NCBI GenBank assembly: GCA_009780315.1
Contig: WRAH01000024.1
Span: forward strand, 1 to 43,544
DNA: 43,544 bases
Direction: 5' to 3'
Origin: Defluviitaleaceae bacterium
GTDB taxonomy: Bacteria; Bacillota; Clostridia; Lachnospirales; WQUN01
Numbering within the stretch: the stretch's first letter is position 1; each line of letters opens with the position of its first letter. This document shows positions 32,194 to 40,550 of this stretch, piece after piece. The position numbers were made by a program, and so were the translations under genes. The notes below the pieces were generated by a model. That model saw only the letters and a list, made by a program, of their open reading frames with translations. It did no database searches and was not told the origin of the DNA.

Positions 32194-33338
32194 GAAAAAC
32201 GGCTGATATAGTGATTATCGGCGGCGGTATATCTGGTGTGACCATTGGATATTTTCTGCTAAAGCATGGGGCAAAAAATGTCGTACTTTTGGAACGTGAT
32301 TATCTGACCGCTGGTGCAACAGGGCGGTGCGGCGCAGGGATTCGCCAGCAGTGGGGCGCACCCCTTAATTGTCGTATGTCCCAGTTTTCCTGCGAATTTT
32401 TTGAAAATGCCCAAGATGAATTGGATTATGCTCATGGTATAGAATTTCATCAAGGTGGGTATCTCATGCTTGCCACAACAGAAAATGAACTGGAACAAAC
32501 CAGAAAAAATGTTGCTTTGCAAAATAGCCTTGGTATAGCATCTAAAATGTTAAGCCCCGAAGAGACAAAAGAGATAGTTCCACTGCTGGATACAAAGAAA
32601 ATATTAGCCGCCGCATATCATCATAAGGACGGGCACCTCAACCCATTTCACACGACACAAGCCTTTGCAAATGCGTTTAAAAGGTTAGGCGGTGAAATAT
32701 ATATCAATACAAATGTTACAGGCATTACCACAACCCAGGGTAAAATAAGCGGTGTGGATACGGAACATGGCCATATTGCCACGACGATAGTGGTCAACGC
32801 CGCAGGAGGATATAGTCAAGCCGTTGCAGCTTTGGCAGGTGTAGACTTACCATTACATTCCGAACGTCATAATATACTGGTGACAGAGCCAGTAGAGCCT
32901 ATGCTTTCTGCAATGCTTATGAGCTTTTCCCTTAATTTTTATTGCCAGCAAGTACCCCATGGCTCTTTCATTATGGGGCGTACCTGCCCCGACCAGCCGA
33001 ATGATTTGCGTATAACCGCAGATAGCTCATTTTTAGAGGCAATGGCAAAGACGATTACAGACGTGCTTCCGTCCTTAAAGAATCTGCGGATACTACGCCA
33101 ATGGGCAGGGCTTTATAATATGTCTCCAGACAAACACCCTATCTATGACCAAATCCCACAGCTTCCTGGTTTTTATTTGGCGGCTGGTTTTTCTGGTCAT
33201 GGCTTTATGATGGCTCCAGCGACAGGTTTAAGCATGGCTGAATTGATTTTGGGCTTAGAACCCACATTGCCTTGGAAGCAATTGGGCTTTAATCGCTTTC
33301 AATCAGGAGAATTATTATTGGAGTCCTCTGTAGTTTAA
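32190..33338 (+). CDS. FAD-dependent amino-acid oxidase-type subunit (DAO family, PDH-beta/hcnC-like)
   Basis: 382 residues from ATG 32190 with GGAGGAAAA upstream. The FAD-binding motif is GGGISG (11-16), then LLERDYLTAGATGRCGAGIRQ, a typical DAO flavin region, and near the C-terminus AAGFSGHGFMMAPATG. This subunit should oxidise the amino substrate: L-proline fits the neighbouring P5C dehydrogenase, while sarcosine, glycine or hydroxyproline are alternatives. It is the last gene, followed by a terminator. Confidence 0.88.
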   Translation: MRKTADIVIIGGGISGVTIGYFLLKHGAKNVVLLERDYLTAGATGRCGAGIRQQWGAPLNCRMSQFSCEFFENAQDELDYAHGIEFHQGGYLMLATTENELEQTRKNVALQNSLGIASKMLSPEETKEIVPLLDTKKILAAAYHHKDGHLNPFHTTQAFANAFKRLGGEIYINTNVTGITTTQGKISGVDTEHGHIATTIVVNAAGGYSQAVAALAGVDLPLHSERHNILVTEPVEPMLSAMLMSFSLNFYCQQVPHGSFIMGRTCPDQPNDLRITADSSFLEAMAKTITDVLPSLKNLRILRQWAGLYNMSPDKHPIYDQIPQLPGFYLAAGFSGHGFMMAPATGLSMAELILGLEPTLPWKQLGFNRFQSGELLLESSVV

Positions 33339-33342
33339 ATTG

Positions 33343-33384
33343 AAGGGGTTGAGTTCTGTAATAAAAAGGACTCAATCCTTTTTA
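33343..33384. terminator. Terminator between convergent operons
   Basis: AAGGGGTTGAGT (33343-33354) pairs with ACTCAATCCTT (33370-33380) with one mismatch or bulge; a T-run follows on the plus strand. It overlaps the end of the UvrC-like gene on the minus strand. Confidence 0.75.
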
Positions 33385-34496
33385 TTTTGTTGATGGGTCA
33401 TTTTGCTATTGATTAGTGCAGTTAATAAGCGTCTTCCTTTTAATTGTGAAACATCTGTAAAGTTCCTCAACACATCTATTGCTAACAAAGCATTGGTCAT
33501 GGCTTCTGAATGCTGTGGTTCTATAAGCTTAAAATCACTGGTTTTTGGAATTTCGTTATCTGATATGAATTTTTGCATAGCTGTCAGTCTAAAGTCAGTG
33601 GATAGATTATGAATATCTTTAAACCGCATATACCCAGTGGTTAGTCGGTTTTCAATATATACAAGTAACAGACTTTCTTCATGGTAGCTTTTTAACCAAC
33701 AGCAATAATTTTTATTATCAAGTTCAGGCGGCATACGGTTTATCCGTTGGGAAAGATGATGAAGTTCCTTATATTGGTCACGCAAACGCGCTGCTTTTTC
33801 AAATGCCATTTCGTTTGCTGCGGCTGATATTGCTTTTTCAATTTCATAGAATATACAAGCATAGTCCCCCCTAAAGAAAGCACAAATACTTTCTATAATA
33901 GGTGCATATGTATCCTCGGATATTTTGCAGATACATGGTGCAAGGCATTGCTTGGTATGGTACTGCATACACGGCTTTTTTGCGCCTTGCCTACATACAG
34001 GTATTTTCCAATATCCTCCTATGGTCATCATTGTATCGGTGGCATTTTCTTGATGTGAAAATGGCCCGACACACCCCATTGGATTCTGCATTTCTTCCGA
34101 AGTTGCATATAACTTAGGATAGGGTAGGGAAGTATCAATATTGATATACCAATGCGGGTGTTCTTTTCGCATTTTTGCATTAAATGGCGGTAGGTGATTT
34201 TTAATGAGTTTATACTCAAGCAACATGGCTTCAATATCTGTATCAGTGGTTTCATATCTCACATTGGCTGCAAGCCGCATCATTTTAGTAATTTTTTCAT
34301 CTTTGTGCCGTCCTAGATAAGATGAAGCCCGCTTGCGCAAACACTTTGATTTGCCCACATATAAAACTTGCCCATCCTTTCCAATGAAAAGATAGCAACC
34401 GGGGACGAGTGGCATGGCACGAATGGCTTTGACTAAATCATCTTTTGGCTTTACATAATAATCTGCTGTTTGCATTTTTTCGTAATCGAATATCAT
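33372..34496 (-). CDS. Short UvrC-like GIY-YIG nuclease (Cho-like)
   Basis: 374 residues from ATG 34496 with GGGAGG before it; the upstream frame overlaps pyrD. The GIY-YIG domain starts with GCYLF (33-37) and YVGKS (46-50), and the R/E residues of the domain follow (KRASSYLG, MLLEY). The UvrC-type Cys set C168/C176/C184/C188 and a UVR motif (about 219-250) follow. The RNase H-like and helix-hairpin-helix parts that make the 5' incision in UvrC (about 600 residues) are missing. It thus resembles Cho, which makes a 3' incision only. It is the last gene after pyrK-pyrD. Confidence 0.88.
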   Translation of the reverse strand: MIFDYEKMQTADYYVKPKDDLVKAIRAMPLVPGCYLFIGKDGQVLYVGKSKCLRKRASSYLGRHKDEKITKMMRLAANVRYETTDTDIEAMLLEYKLIKNHLPPFNAKMRKEHPHWYINIDTSLPYPKLYATSEEMQNPMGCVGPFSHQENATDTMMTIGGYWKIPVCRQGAKKPCMQYHTKQCLAPCICKISEDTYAPIIESICAFFRGDYACIFYEIEKAISAAANEMAFEKAARLRDQYKELHHLSQRINRMPPELDNKNYCCWLKSYHEESLLLVYIENRLTTGYMRFKDIHNLSTDFRLTAMQKFISDNEIPKTSDFKLIEPQHSEAMTNALLAIDVLRNFTDVSQLKGRRLLTALINSKMTHQQNKKD

Positions 34497-34545
34497 AACC
34501 GTATCCTCCCTATCATTCATCATTGGTGAAGGTGTATACTTATGG

Positions 34546-35454
34546 CTATAAAATAGCCGCCCCAACTAAATCATTCACATCATCTACACCATGTTTTTCC
34601 ATATAAGCTTCAATACCTTCAAGTACATCTAGTGAAGCGCGGGGGTTGACAAAGTTAGCCGTTCCTACAGCAATGGCTGTTGCCCCTGCTAAAATAAACT
34701 CAATGGCATCTTCTGCGCGCATGATACCACCCATGCCAATGATAGGAATTTTTACAACTTGTGCCACTTGGTATACGCTTCTTATCGCCACAGGTTTTAT
34801 TGCAGGCCCAGACAATCCGCCAAAAATATTGCCTAGTACAGGTCTTTTGCGTTCAATATCAATCCGCATGGCTGATAGTGTATTGATAAGCGAAAGGGCA
34901 TCTGCCCCTGCATTTTCTGCGGCTTTTGCCACTTCTACAATATCATAAGCATTTGGGCTGAGTTTAGCGATGACAGGCAAATTTGTGACTGCTTTTACAC
35001 GGCGCACGACTTCTTCTGTAGATTTCCAATCATGACCAATATGCATTGGCCCGCCTGGCATACTGGGGCTGGAAATATTAAGTTCAAGCATGTCAATGCC
35101 GCCTGCTTCGGTTAGCCTGCTGGCAACATGGCAGTATTCATCAATATCATGCCCGCAAACATTAACGATAGACACTGTATCAATGCGGCGGAAAAAGGGT
35201 ACATCATTTCTTATAAATGCTTCAACGCCTAAGTTTTGCACCCCAATAGAGCTTATCATACCTCCATAACTTTCTGTGACACGAGGGACTTTACTGCCTT
35301 TCCATTCTTTACCTGATACACCTTTTGATGTGATTGCACCCAGTAAATTAAAATCAATGTAAGGGCTGTATTCTTTACCGCTGTTTACTGTGCCTGATGC
35401 AGTAGTGATAGGATTTTTCCACTCGACACCTGCTATTTTTACAGAAAGTTTCAT
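34546..35454 (-). CDS. pyrD: Dihydroorotate dehydrogenase B-type, catalytic subunit (variant active site)
   Basis: 302 residues from ATG 35454, which overlaps the pyrK stop (ATGA); AAGGAG is about 11 bases upstream. The TIM-barrel FMN enzyme is recognisable: NPITTASGT (14-22), KGVSG, and the phosphate-binding GMGGI and ATAIAVGTANF motifs. The catalytic loop reads NISSPS (126-131), where class 1 enzymes have NISCPN with a Cys base, so residue 129 is Ser. It oxidises dihydroorotate to orotate and passes electrons to PyrK. If the Ser works as base it would resemble class 2 or 1S enzymes; if not, the substrate may differ. Confidence 0.88.
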   Translation of the reverse strand: MKLSVKIAGVEWKNPITTASGTVNSGKEYSPYIDFNLLGAITSKGVSGKEWKGSKVPRVTESYGGMISSIGVQNLGVEAFIRNDVPFFRRIDTVSIVNVCGHDIDEYCHVASRLTEAGGIDMLELNISSPSMPGGPMHIGHDWKSTEEVVRRVKAVTNLPVIAKLSPNAYDIVEVAKAAENAGADALSLINTLSAMRIDIERKRPVLGNIFGGLSGPAIKPVAIRSVYQVAQVVKIPIIGMGGIMRAEDAIEFILAGATAIAVGTANFVNPRASLDVLEGIEAYMEKHGVDDVNDLVGAAIL

Positions 35455-36233
35455 TCCCAAATCAACTCCTTTGCGTCAAATACTGGCCCTGTGCAACATA
35501 CCCGCACATATGCCCAGTCATTGCCCTTTTTTACTTTAATCACACAAGCCATACACGCGCCTACAGAACAAGCCATGTGTTCTTCCGTGGATACTACACA
35601 GGGAATATCTTTGTCTTCTGCATACTTTGCCAAGAATTTAAGCATTATAAGCGGGCCGCAGCCATAGGCAATATCAAAGCCTCCTTGGGGTGGTAAAACT
35701 GCGATATTGTTTCCCTTTGTACCATAAGTTCCATCATCTGTTGTAATGTGAATGTGGTCTACATACTTTTTAAAATCTGCTTCCAAAATCACTTGATATT
35801 TACTGCGAAAGCCTAAAAACACAGAAATTTTACTGCCTGGCACTTCATGTCTTATGCGTTTAGAAAGTTCTAAAAGGGGTGGCACACCAATACCCCCGCC
35901 AACGATTGCAAAGTTTTTGTGGGCTTTATTTACTTTAAATGCCGTACCTAAAGGGCCAAGAACACCTAAATAGTCGCCAGCTACTGCTTTTGCAATTTCT
36001 TTTGTGCCATCCCCTCCTGCCCGATACACAATGCGAAAGACCCCACCTATTTTATCAAGTTCGCAAATAGAAAGAGGGCGTGGAAGTATCATGGATGGAT
36101 TTCCTGTGAAAACAGATAAAAACTGTCCTGCTCTTGCTTTCTCTACTTCCTTTGGCGCACGAAGGTACAAGTCGTAAACCTCACCGCCAATCAATTGGTT
36201 AGCCACTACTTCTGCTTGAAAAAGCTCTTTCAT
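35451..36233 (-). CDS. pyrK: Dihydroorotate dehydrogenase electron-transfer subunit PyrK
   Basis: 260 residues. The FAD-binding motif RPLSI is at 52-56, the NAD(P)-binding GGGIGVPPL at about 112-120, and the [2Fe-2S] Cys set C222/C227/C230/C246 (ACSVGACMAC ... CC). PyrK couples dihydroorotate oxidation to NAD reduction with PyrD. The ribosome site TAGGAGGTG precedes ATG 36233. It is 11 bases downstream of addB and overlaps pyrD by 4 bases. Other pyr genes are absent here. Confidence 0.94.
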   Translation of the reverse strand: MKELFQAEVVANQLIGGEVYDLYLRAPKEVEKARAGQFLSVFTGNPSMILPRPLSICELDKIGGVFRIVYRAGGDGTKEIAKAVAGDYLGVLGPLGTAFKVNKAHKNFAIVGGGIGVPPLLELSKRIRHEVPGSKISVFLGFRSKYQVILEADFKKYVDHIHITTDDGTYGTKGNNIAVLPPQGGFDIAYGCGPLIMLKFLAKYAEDKDIPCVVSTEEHMACSVGACMACVIKVKKGNDWAYVRVCCTGPVFDAKELIWE

Positions 36234-36244
36234 AAAAGCACCTC

Positions 36245-39181
36245 CTAATTTTTATGCCCGCAAACCCCATCATATTTGCAGTATTCGCAAGGACTGCGTT
36301 GCCCTTTAAATGGTGTGGCAGAAATATCACCTTGGGTCATACGATGGGCAAGTTCTTTCACCTTGTTTTCAGCTTCTTGCCCTAAGTGGATGAAATTGTC
36401 CATGTCGGCAGTATCCTCAACTGTGAATCCTGACATTTTAAAAGCTTTTAATAGTCCCGTTTCTCGGGTTTTATCGTCTAGTATGCCATCAGCTTGAAGA
36501 ATGGGGTCATCTACAGGGAAGTAAAAAACACCGCCGGGTATAGATTGTTTTCCGATTTTTTCTCTGGATTTTAATATAGCATTCATGTATAGCATAAGTT
36601 GCAATTGAATGCCTTGACGTACTTCGTTTTCATTAAATCGTGCTTGCCCTGATTTGTAGTCTATAATTCTTACATGCTCTTTTCCGTCTTCTGCTTGGTG
36701 AATATCTACCCTATCCACACGCCCTGTTAAGGTAAGTGTGCGTCCGTTATTGATTGCCCAACTGTTAAGGATTTCATGTTCAGTTAGGGCAGGGTTGTAT
36801 TCAGCCTGCTTAATTTGTTCGCTTATTGCCCAGCATGATGCAGATGCTATGCGGTGTACTTTGTTTAAGATATGGCGGTTGCGGGCAGTGCTGTGATAAA
36901 TTGATGATTCAAACACAACACCCTTCATCAAGTCATTGACCATGCTATCGATGGCAGAACGGGTGAGGGTTGGGGAATACTGCCGTACAAAACCTGTTAA
37001 AATATTATGAAATATATTACCTAAATCCGTAGGAAGGACTTGATAATGGATGCGTTCCTTCGCGCCTAAAATGTAACGCATATAATAGGCAAATGGACAG
37101 CGGGCATAGGCTTCTAACCGAGTGGCAGCCGTTATAATGGTTTGTCCATAAAGCTGATTGACAGAAGTTTCAGAGAGTTTTTGTGATGTCACTGATATGT
37201 TTAAAATGCCATCGTATTCTGCAAAAGGTAAGGCAGGAGTGGTTTCTATGTGAGGGAATACATTGCGAACCTTTGTCAGAACAGGGGATGGGCGAAGGGG
37301 TTTGCCACTTGGTTCGGCTTCTGCATAGATGAAAATAAGCTTCTCCTTAGGCTGGGCGAGGGCGCAGTATAAATTATAATAATGTTCTGACAACCTGCGT
37401 TGGTTTTCTGGTGCAAGTTCCAGTGCCGTATTCCGTAGGACTTTGCGCTCAAAATCGGTGAATAAGCCTGTGCCTGTAGGCGTTGGTGGGAGTATTCCAT
37501 CATTTGCGCCAAGAACTAACATGGCTTTAATTTCTGGATAGCGGGAACGCCCAATATCACCAAGAATCACTTGGTCAACAGTAGGCGGAATGCGCCCAAG
37601 TCCAACTTGAAAAAGTCCCGCGTCAAGGGTTTGGGCAAAAGTTTTTAAGCTGACTTTTTCATCCCCTAAAATGTCTACAAGTTTGTCAAAGACCTCGCAA
37701 AGCTTCGGCCAAATTTGTCCGTGGAGTCTTGCTATTGCAGGGTCGCCATGGGTCATGTGGGTATCAAACCAATTTTGCAAAGTTTCAGGTACGTTTAAGG
37801 CATATAACATGTCAAAAACTTTTTTTGCATGGGCTTTTACCGTGGCTATAGAATCTCCACGGGTTTTTTCATAAGGGGCTAAAGCTTTTAAAAGTTGAAT
37901 ACGTCCCTCTTCTGCCAATGGGTCAGAAAAAGTATAGTTCCATCGGTAAGCATGGATACCATTTGCCAGTGCGTAATTTTCTAAAATATCTATAGTCGAT
38001 TGTGCTAATCCAGTGAGCCGTGTTTTTAAAAAGCGAAATACGCTTTCATAACTCCAGTTTCTCATGGGAATTTCTAACCCAGCACGTATCATCTCTGTCA
38101 GCGGGTGGGATAGGATATCTGTTTCCGTATCAACAAACATAGGAATATTTAAGCGGTCAAAAACGGTTTGTAAAATTTTTTCGTAATGTGTGCGGTCGCC
38201 GCAAAGAATCGCAATGTCGCGGAACTTATAATCCTTTTCACGCACAAAGGAAAGAATCTGTTGGGCAGTGGCATAAACAGCGGCATATCTATCAGGCGCG
38301 GAAATAATTTCAATATTATCGTGATGATGGGATGTTTTTTCGCCGTTAAAATACTTGATAAAGTGCGCAAGGGCTGGGGCATGGATATGACGTAAATTTT
38401 CATTCAAATATATATGGGGTTCAATAGTGATGCGTCCATCACGGGCTAACTGCGTCATTTTATCAAGGGTTTCATGCTGTGGCATGGTCAGCGTCAGTGT
38501 TAAACGGCTGGCACGCTTCATTATGTAAAGCAGCACCTGTCGTTCTTGGGGGGTAAACCCAGAAAACCCGTCTACCCAAAAATACGCACCATCAAGCAAG
38601 GGCAAAGGTTCATGGGTGTAACCATCAAGCTTTTGACACAGCAGTTCTGGCATGTCATCAGTCAACAAGTATTTTCCCTTAATTGTTTCACGGTAGGTCG
38701 TTAAAAGCAATGCAATATCTGTTAGCTTTGCCTTTAGGGCAGGGGATGAGTCTTCTGCACGGGTAAGCAGTTCTGCCGCACTTACACGGTAGTGATTCAT
38801 CTCTGTCATTGTGCCGGAAAGTGCTTCTACAAACCCATGTTTGTCCACTGCACTTTTATAGTAAATCAGCTTGTCTGCCACTTCAAAAAGCACTTTGCGC
38901 ATAAGCATTTGTTTGCCCAAGTCTCCTGCAATTTGCCCAGCAGGTTTTCCAAGTACAGAAAATAATCTATAAGCTAAACGATTAAAACTTAAAACTTGAA
39001 TTTGTGTTGCAGCGTCTCGGCCTCCTGTCAGCAGTAGTCGTTCTGACTGTAAAGAAAATTGCTCTGGCACAAGATAATATAAAGGTATGCCGTCAGCCAT
39101 GGTAATTTTCTCACGTATTTCTTTGAGCAGATAAGTAGTCTTTCCAGTACCGGGGCTACCAAGGATAAATTGCAATGACAT
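36245..39181 (-). CDS. addB: AddB, helicase-nuclease subunit
   Basis: 978 residues from ATG 39181; a GTG at 39187 is too close to the GAAAGGG ribosome site. Walker A is GSPGTGKT (8-15). The C-terminal nuclease domain has the metal-binding DYKSG motif. The 4Fe-4S cluster ligands are the Cys in YARCPFAYY and C965/C968/C974 (CEYCKYDGVC). AddAB resects double-strand breaks to start recombination. The usual partner gene addA is not beside it: pyrK follows after 11 bases, and the upstream side is the divergent CNNM gene. Length is shorter than B. subtilis AddB (1166). Confidence 0.93.
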   Translation of the reverse strand: MSLQFILGSPGTGKTTYLLKEIREKITMADGIPLYYLVPEQFSLQSERLLLTGGRDAATQIQVLSFNRLAYRLFSVLGKPAGQIAGDLGKQMLMRKVLFEVADKLIYYKSAVDKHGFVEALSGTMTEMNHYRVSAAELLTRAEDSSPALKAKLTDIALLLTTYRETIKGKYLLTDDMPELLCQKLDGYTHEPLPLLDGAYFWVDGFSGFTPQERQVLLYIMKRASRLTLTLTMPQHETLDKMTQLARDGRITIEPHIYLNENLRHIHAPALAHFIKYFNGEKTSHHHDNIEIISAPDRYAAVYATAQQILSFVREKDYKFRDIAILCGDRTHYEKILQTVFDRLNIPMFVDTETDILSHPLTEMIRAGLEIPMRNWSYESVFRFLKTRLTGLAQSTIDILENYALANGIHAYRWNYTFSDPLAEEGRIQLLKALAPYEKTRGDSIATVKAHAKKVFDMLYALNVPETLQNWFDTHMTHGDPAIARLHGQIWPKLCEVFDKLVDILGDEKVSLKTFAQTLDAGLFQVGLGRIPPTVDQVILGDIGRSRYPEIKAMLVLGANDGILPPTPTGTGLFTDFERKVLRNTALELAPENQRRLSEHYYNLYCALAQPKEKLIFIYAEAEPSGKPLRPSPVLTKVRNVFPHIETTPALPFAEYDGILNISVTSQKLSETSVNQLYGQTIITAATRLEAYARCPFAYYMRYILGAKERIHYQVLPTDLGNIFHNILTGFVRQYSPTLTRSAIDSMVNDLMKGVVFESSIYHSTARNRHILNKVHRIASASCWAISEQIKQAEYNPALTEHEILNSWAINNGRTLTLTGRVDRVDIHQAEDGKEHVRIIDYKSGQARFNENEVRQGIQLQLMLYMNAILKSREKIGKQSIPGGVFYFPVDDPILQADGILDDKTRETGLLKAFKMSGFTVEDTADMDNFIHLGQEAENKVKELAHRMTQGDISATPFKGQRSPCEYCKYDGVCGHKN

Positions 39182-39221
39182 AATCACAGTCCCTTTCTTC
39201 CAAATATTCTAACATATACAT

Positions 39222-39250
39222 TTGCATTTTGCGTATAAATTATGTAGAAT
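39222..39250 (+). promoter_or_regulatory. Promoter of the CNNM/CorC gene
   Basis: TTGCAT (39222-39227), a 17-base spacer and TAGAAT (39245-39250) lie 37 bases before ATG 39288. The ribosome site AAGGGGGA is at 39269-39276. Confidence 0.55.
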
Positions 39251-39287
39251 TTCAATAATAATTTACCCAAGGGGGAAATGTGCCATA

Positions 39288-40550
39288 ATGGATGAGGGGA
39301 TAGCTCTTATAGCTTTATCAGCCTTACTTATTTTAAGTGTATTTTTTTCAGCCTGTGAAACGGCGTATTCATCACTCAATCGTATTCGCCTAAAGCACAT
39401 GGCAAAAACATCAAAGCGGGCAGTGCTTGCATTAAAGTTACATGATGACTTTAATCGTCTATTGTCTACTTTGCTTGTGGGCAATAATGTTGCCAATTTA
39501 TCTGCCGCGGCAATTTGTACAGTTTTATTTGTTCATCGTTTCGGCGATTTTGGTGCAACACTTTCCACGATTGTACTTACTATCGTTGTGGTTGTTTTTG
39601 CTGATGTTACACCGAAAGTATTAGCAAAAGAATCACCTGAAAAAGTGGCACAGTTTTGCGCGCCTTTTTTACGGTTATTTATGGTGATTCTAGCCCCTGC
39701 AAATCTCTTTTTCTTTTATTGGAAAAAGTTGCTTAGTCTAATTTTTAAAGCCAACGCCAATGAGAAAGCCATCACAGAAGAAGAACTTTTAACGATAGTA
39801 GAAGAAGCCGAGCAAGAAGGTGTTATTGATAACGAGGACAAGGAATTATTGCGGAACGCATTGGACTTTTACGACCAACAAGCCCGTGACATTTTAACCC
39901 CGCGAATGGATGTCACAGGTGTCTCTAAAACTGCAACAGCAGAAGAAATTGCAGACAAGTTTTTAACCAGCGGTTTATCCCGTCTGCCTGTGTATGAAGG
40001 CGACCTTGACCATATTGTAGGAATTTTGCATATGCGTGATTTTTTTAGCCACACTACAGGGCGTAAAGGTTTTGAATATCTTGGAAAAATAATAACACCA
40101 CCTGTCTATGTAGCCCCTCAAACAAATATTAGTGACTTATTTAAATTGTTGCAAAAAGAAAAAAGCCATATGGCAGTCGTATCTGATGAATATGGTGGGA
40201 CAGAAGGCATAGTCACCATGGAAGATATTTTAGAAGAGTTAGTCGGTGAAATTTGGGATGAAAGTGACAAAGTAGTAGAAAAATTTGTAGAATTAGAAGA
40301 TGGGACACATTGCGTCTTATGTACAGCCAGTATGGATGACTTGTATGATTATTTGCAAATTCCACAAAAAAACCCCGAAGGTGAGTTCGGGGCAGTGAGT
40401 GGTTGGATAGTGGATATGCTTGGGAAAATTCCAGAAGAAGGCGATACATTTACTTATGAAAATTTAACGGTTACTGTACACAAAACACAGCATAGGCGAG
40501 CTTTGGAGTGTATTATTAAGCAGAACCAACAGGCGTTACAGGCGGTTTAG
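39288..40550 (+). CDS. CNNM/CorC-family membrane protein (DUF21-CBS-CorC)
   Basis: 420 residues from ATG 39288 with AAGGGGGA upstream; the longer frame to 39222 reads through the promoter. The DUF21 membrane region (about 1-170) has an N-terminal hydrophobic helix with FFSACETAYSSLNRIRLKHM, characteristic of the family, and further segments. Two CBS domains follow (about 205-325, ending MEDILEELVGEIWDE), then a CorC/HlyC transporter-associated domain at the C-terminus. Members act in Mg2+/Co2+ transport or resistance; some are called hemolysin C by old annotation. The 3' end overlaps the MFS gene by 35 bases. Confidence 0.92.
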   Translation: MDEGIALIALSALLILSVFFSACETAYSSLNRIRLKHMAKTSKRAVLALKLHDDFNRLLSTLLVGNNVANLSAAAICTVLFVHRFGDFGATLSTIVLTIVVVVFADVTPKVLAKESPEKVAQFCAPFLRLFMVILAPANLFFFYWKKLLSLIFKANANEKAITEEELLTIVEEAEQEGVIDNEDKELLRNALDFYDQQARDILTPRMDVTGVSKTATAEEIADKFLTSGLSRLPVYEGDLDHIVGILHMRDFFSHTTGRKGFEYLGKIITPPVYVAPQTNISDLFKLLQKEKSHMAVVSDEYGGTEGIVTMEDILEELVGEIWDESDKVVEKFVELEDGTHCVLCTASMDDLYDYLQIPQKNPEGEFGAVSGWIVDMLGKIPEEGDTFTYENLTVTVHKTQHRRALECIIKQNQQALQAV

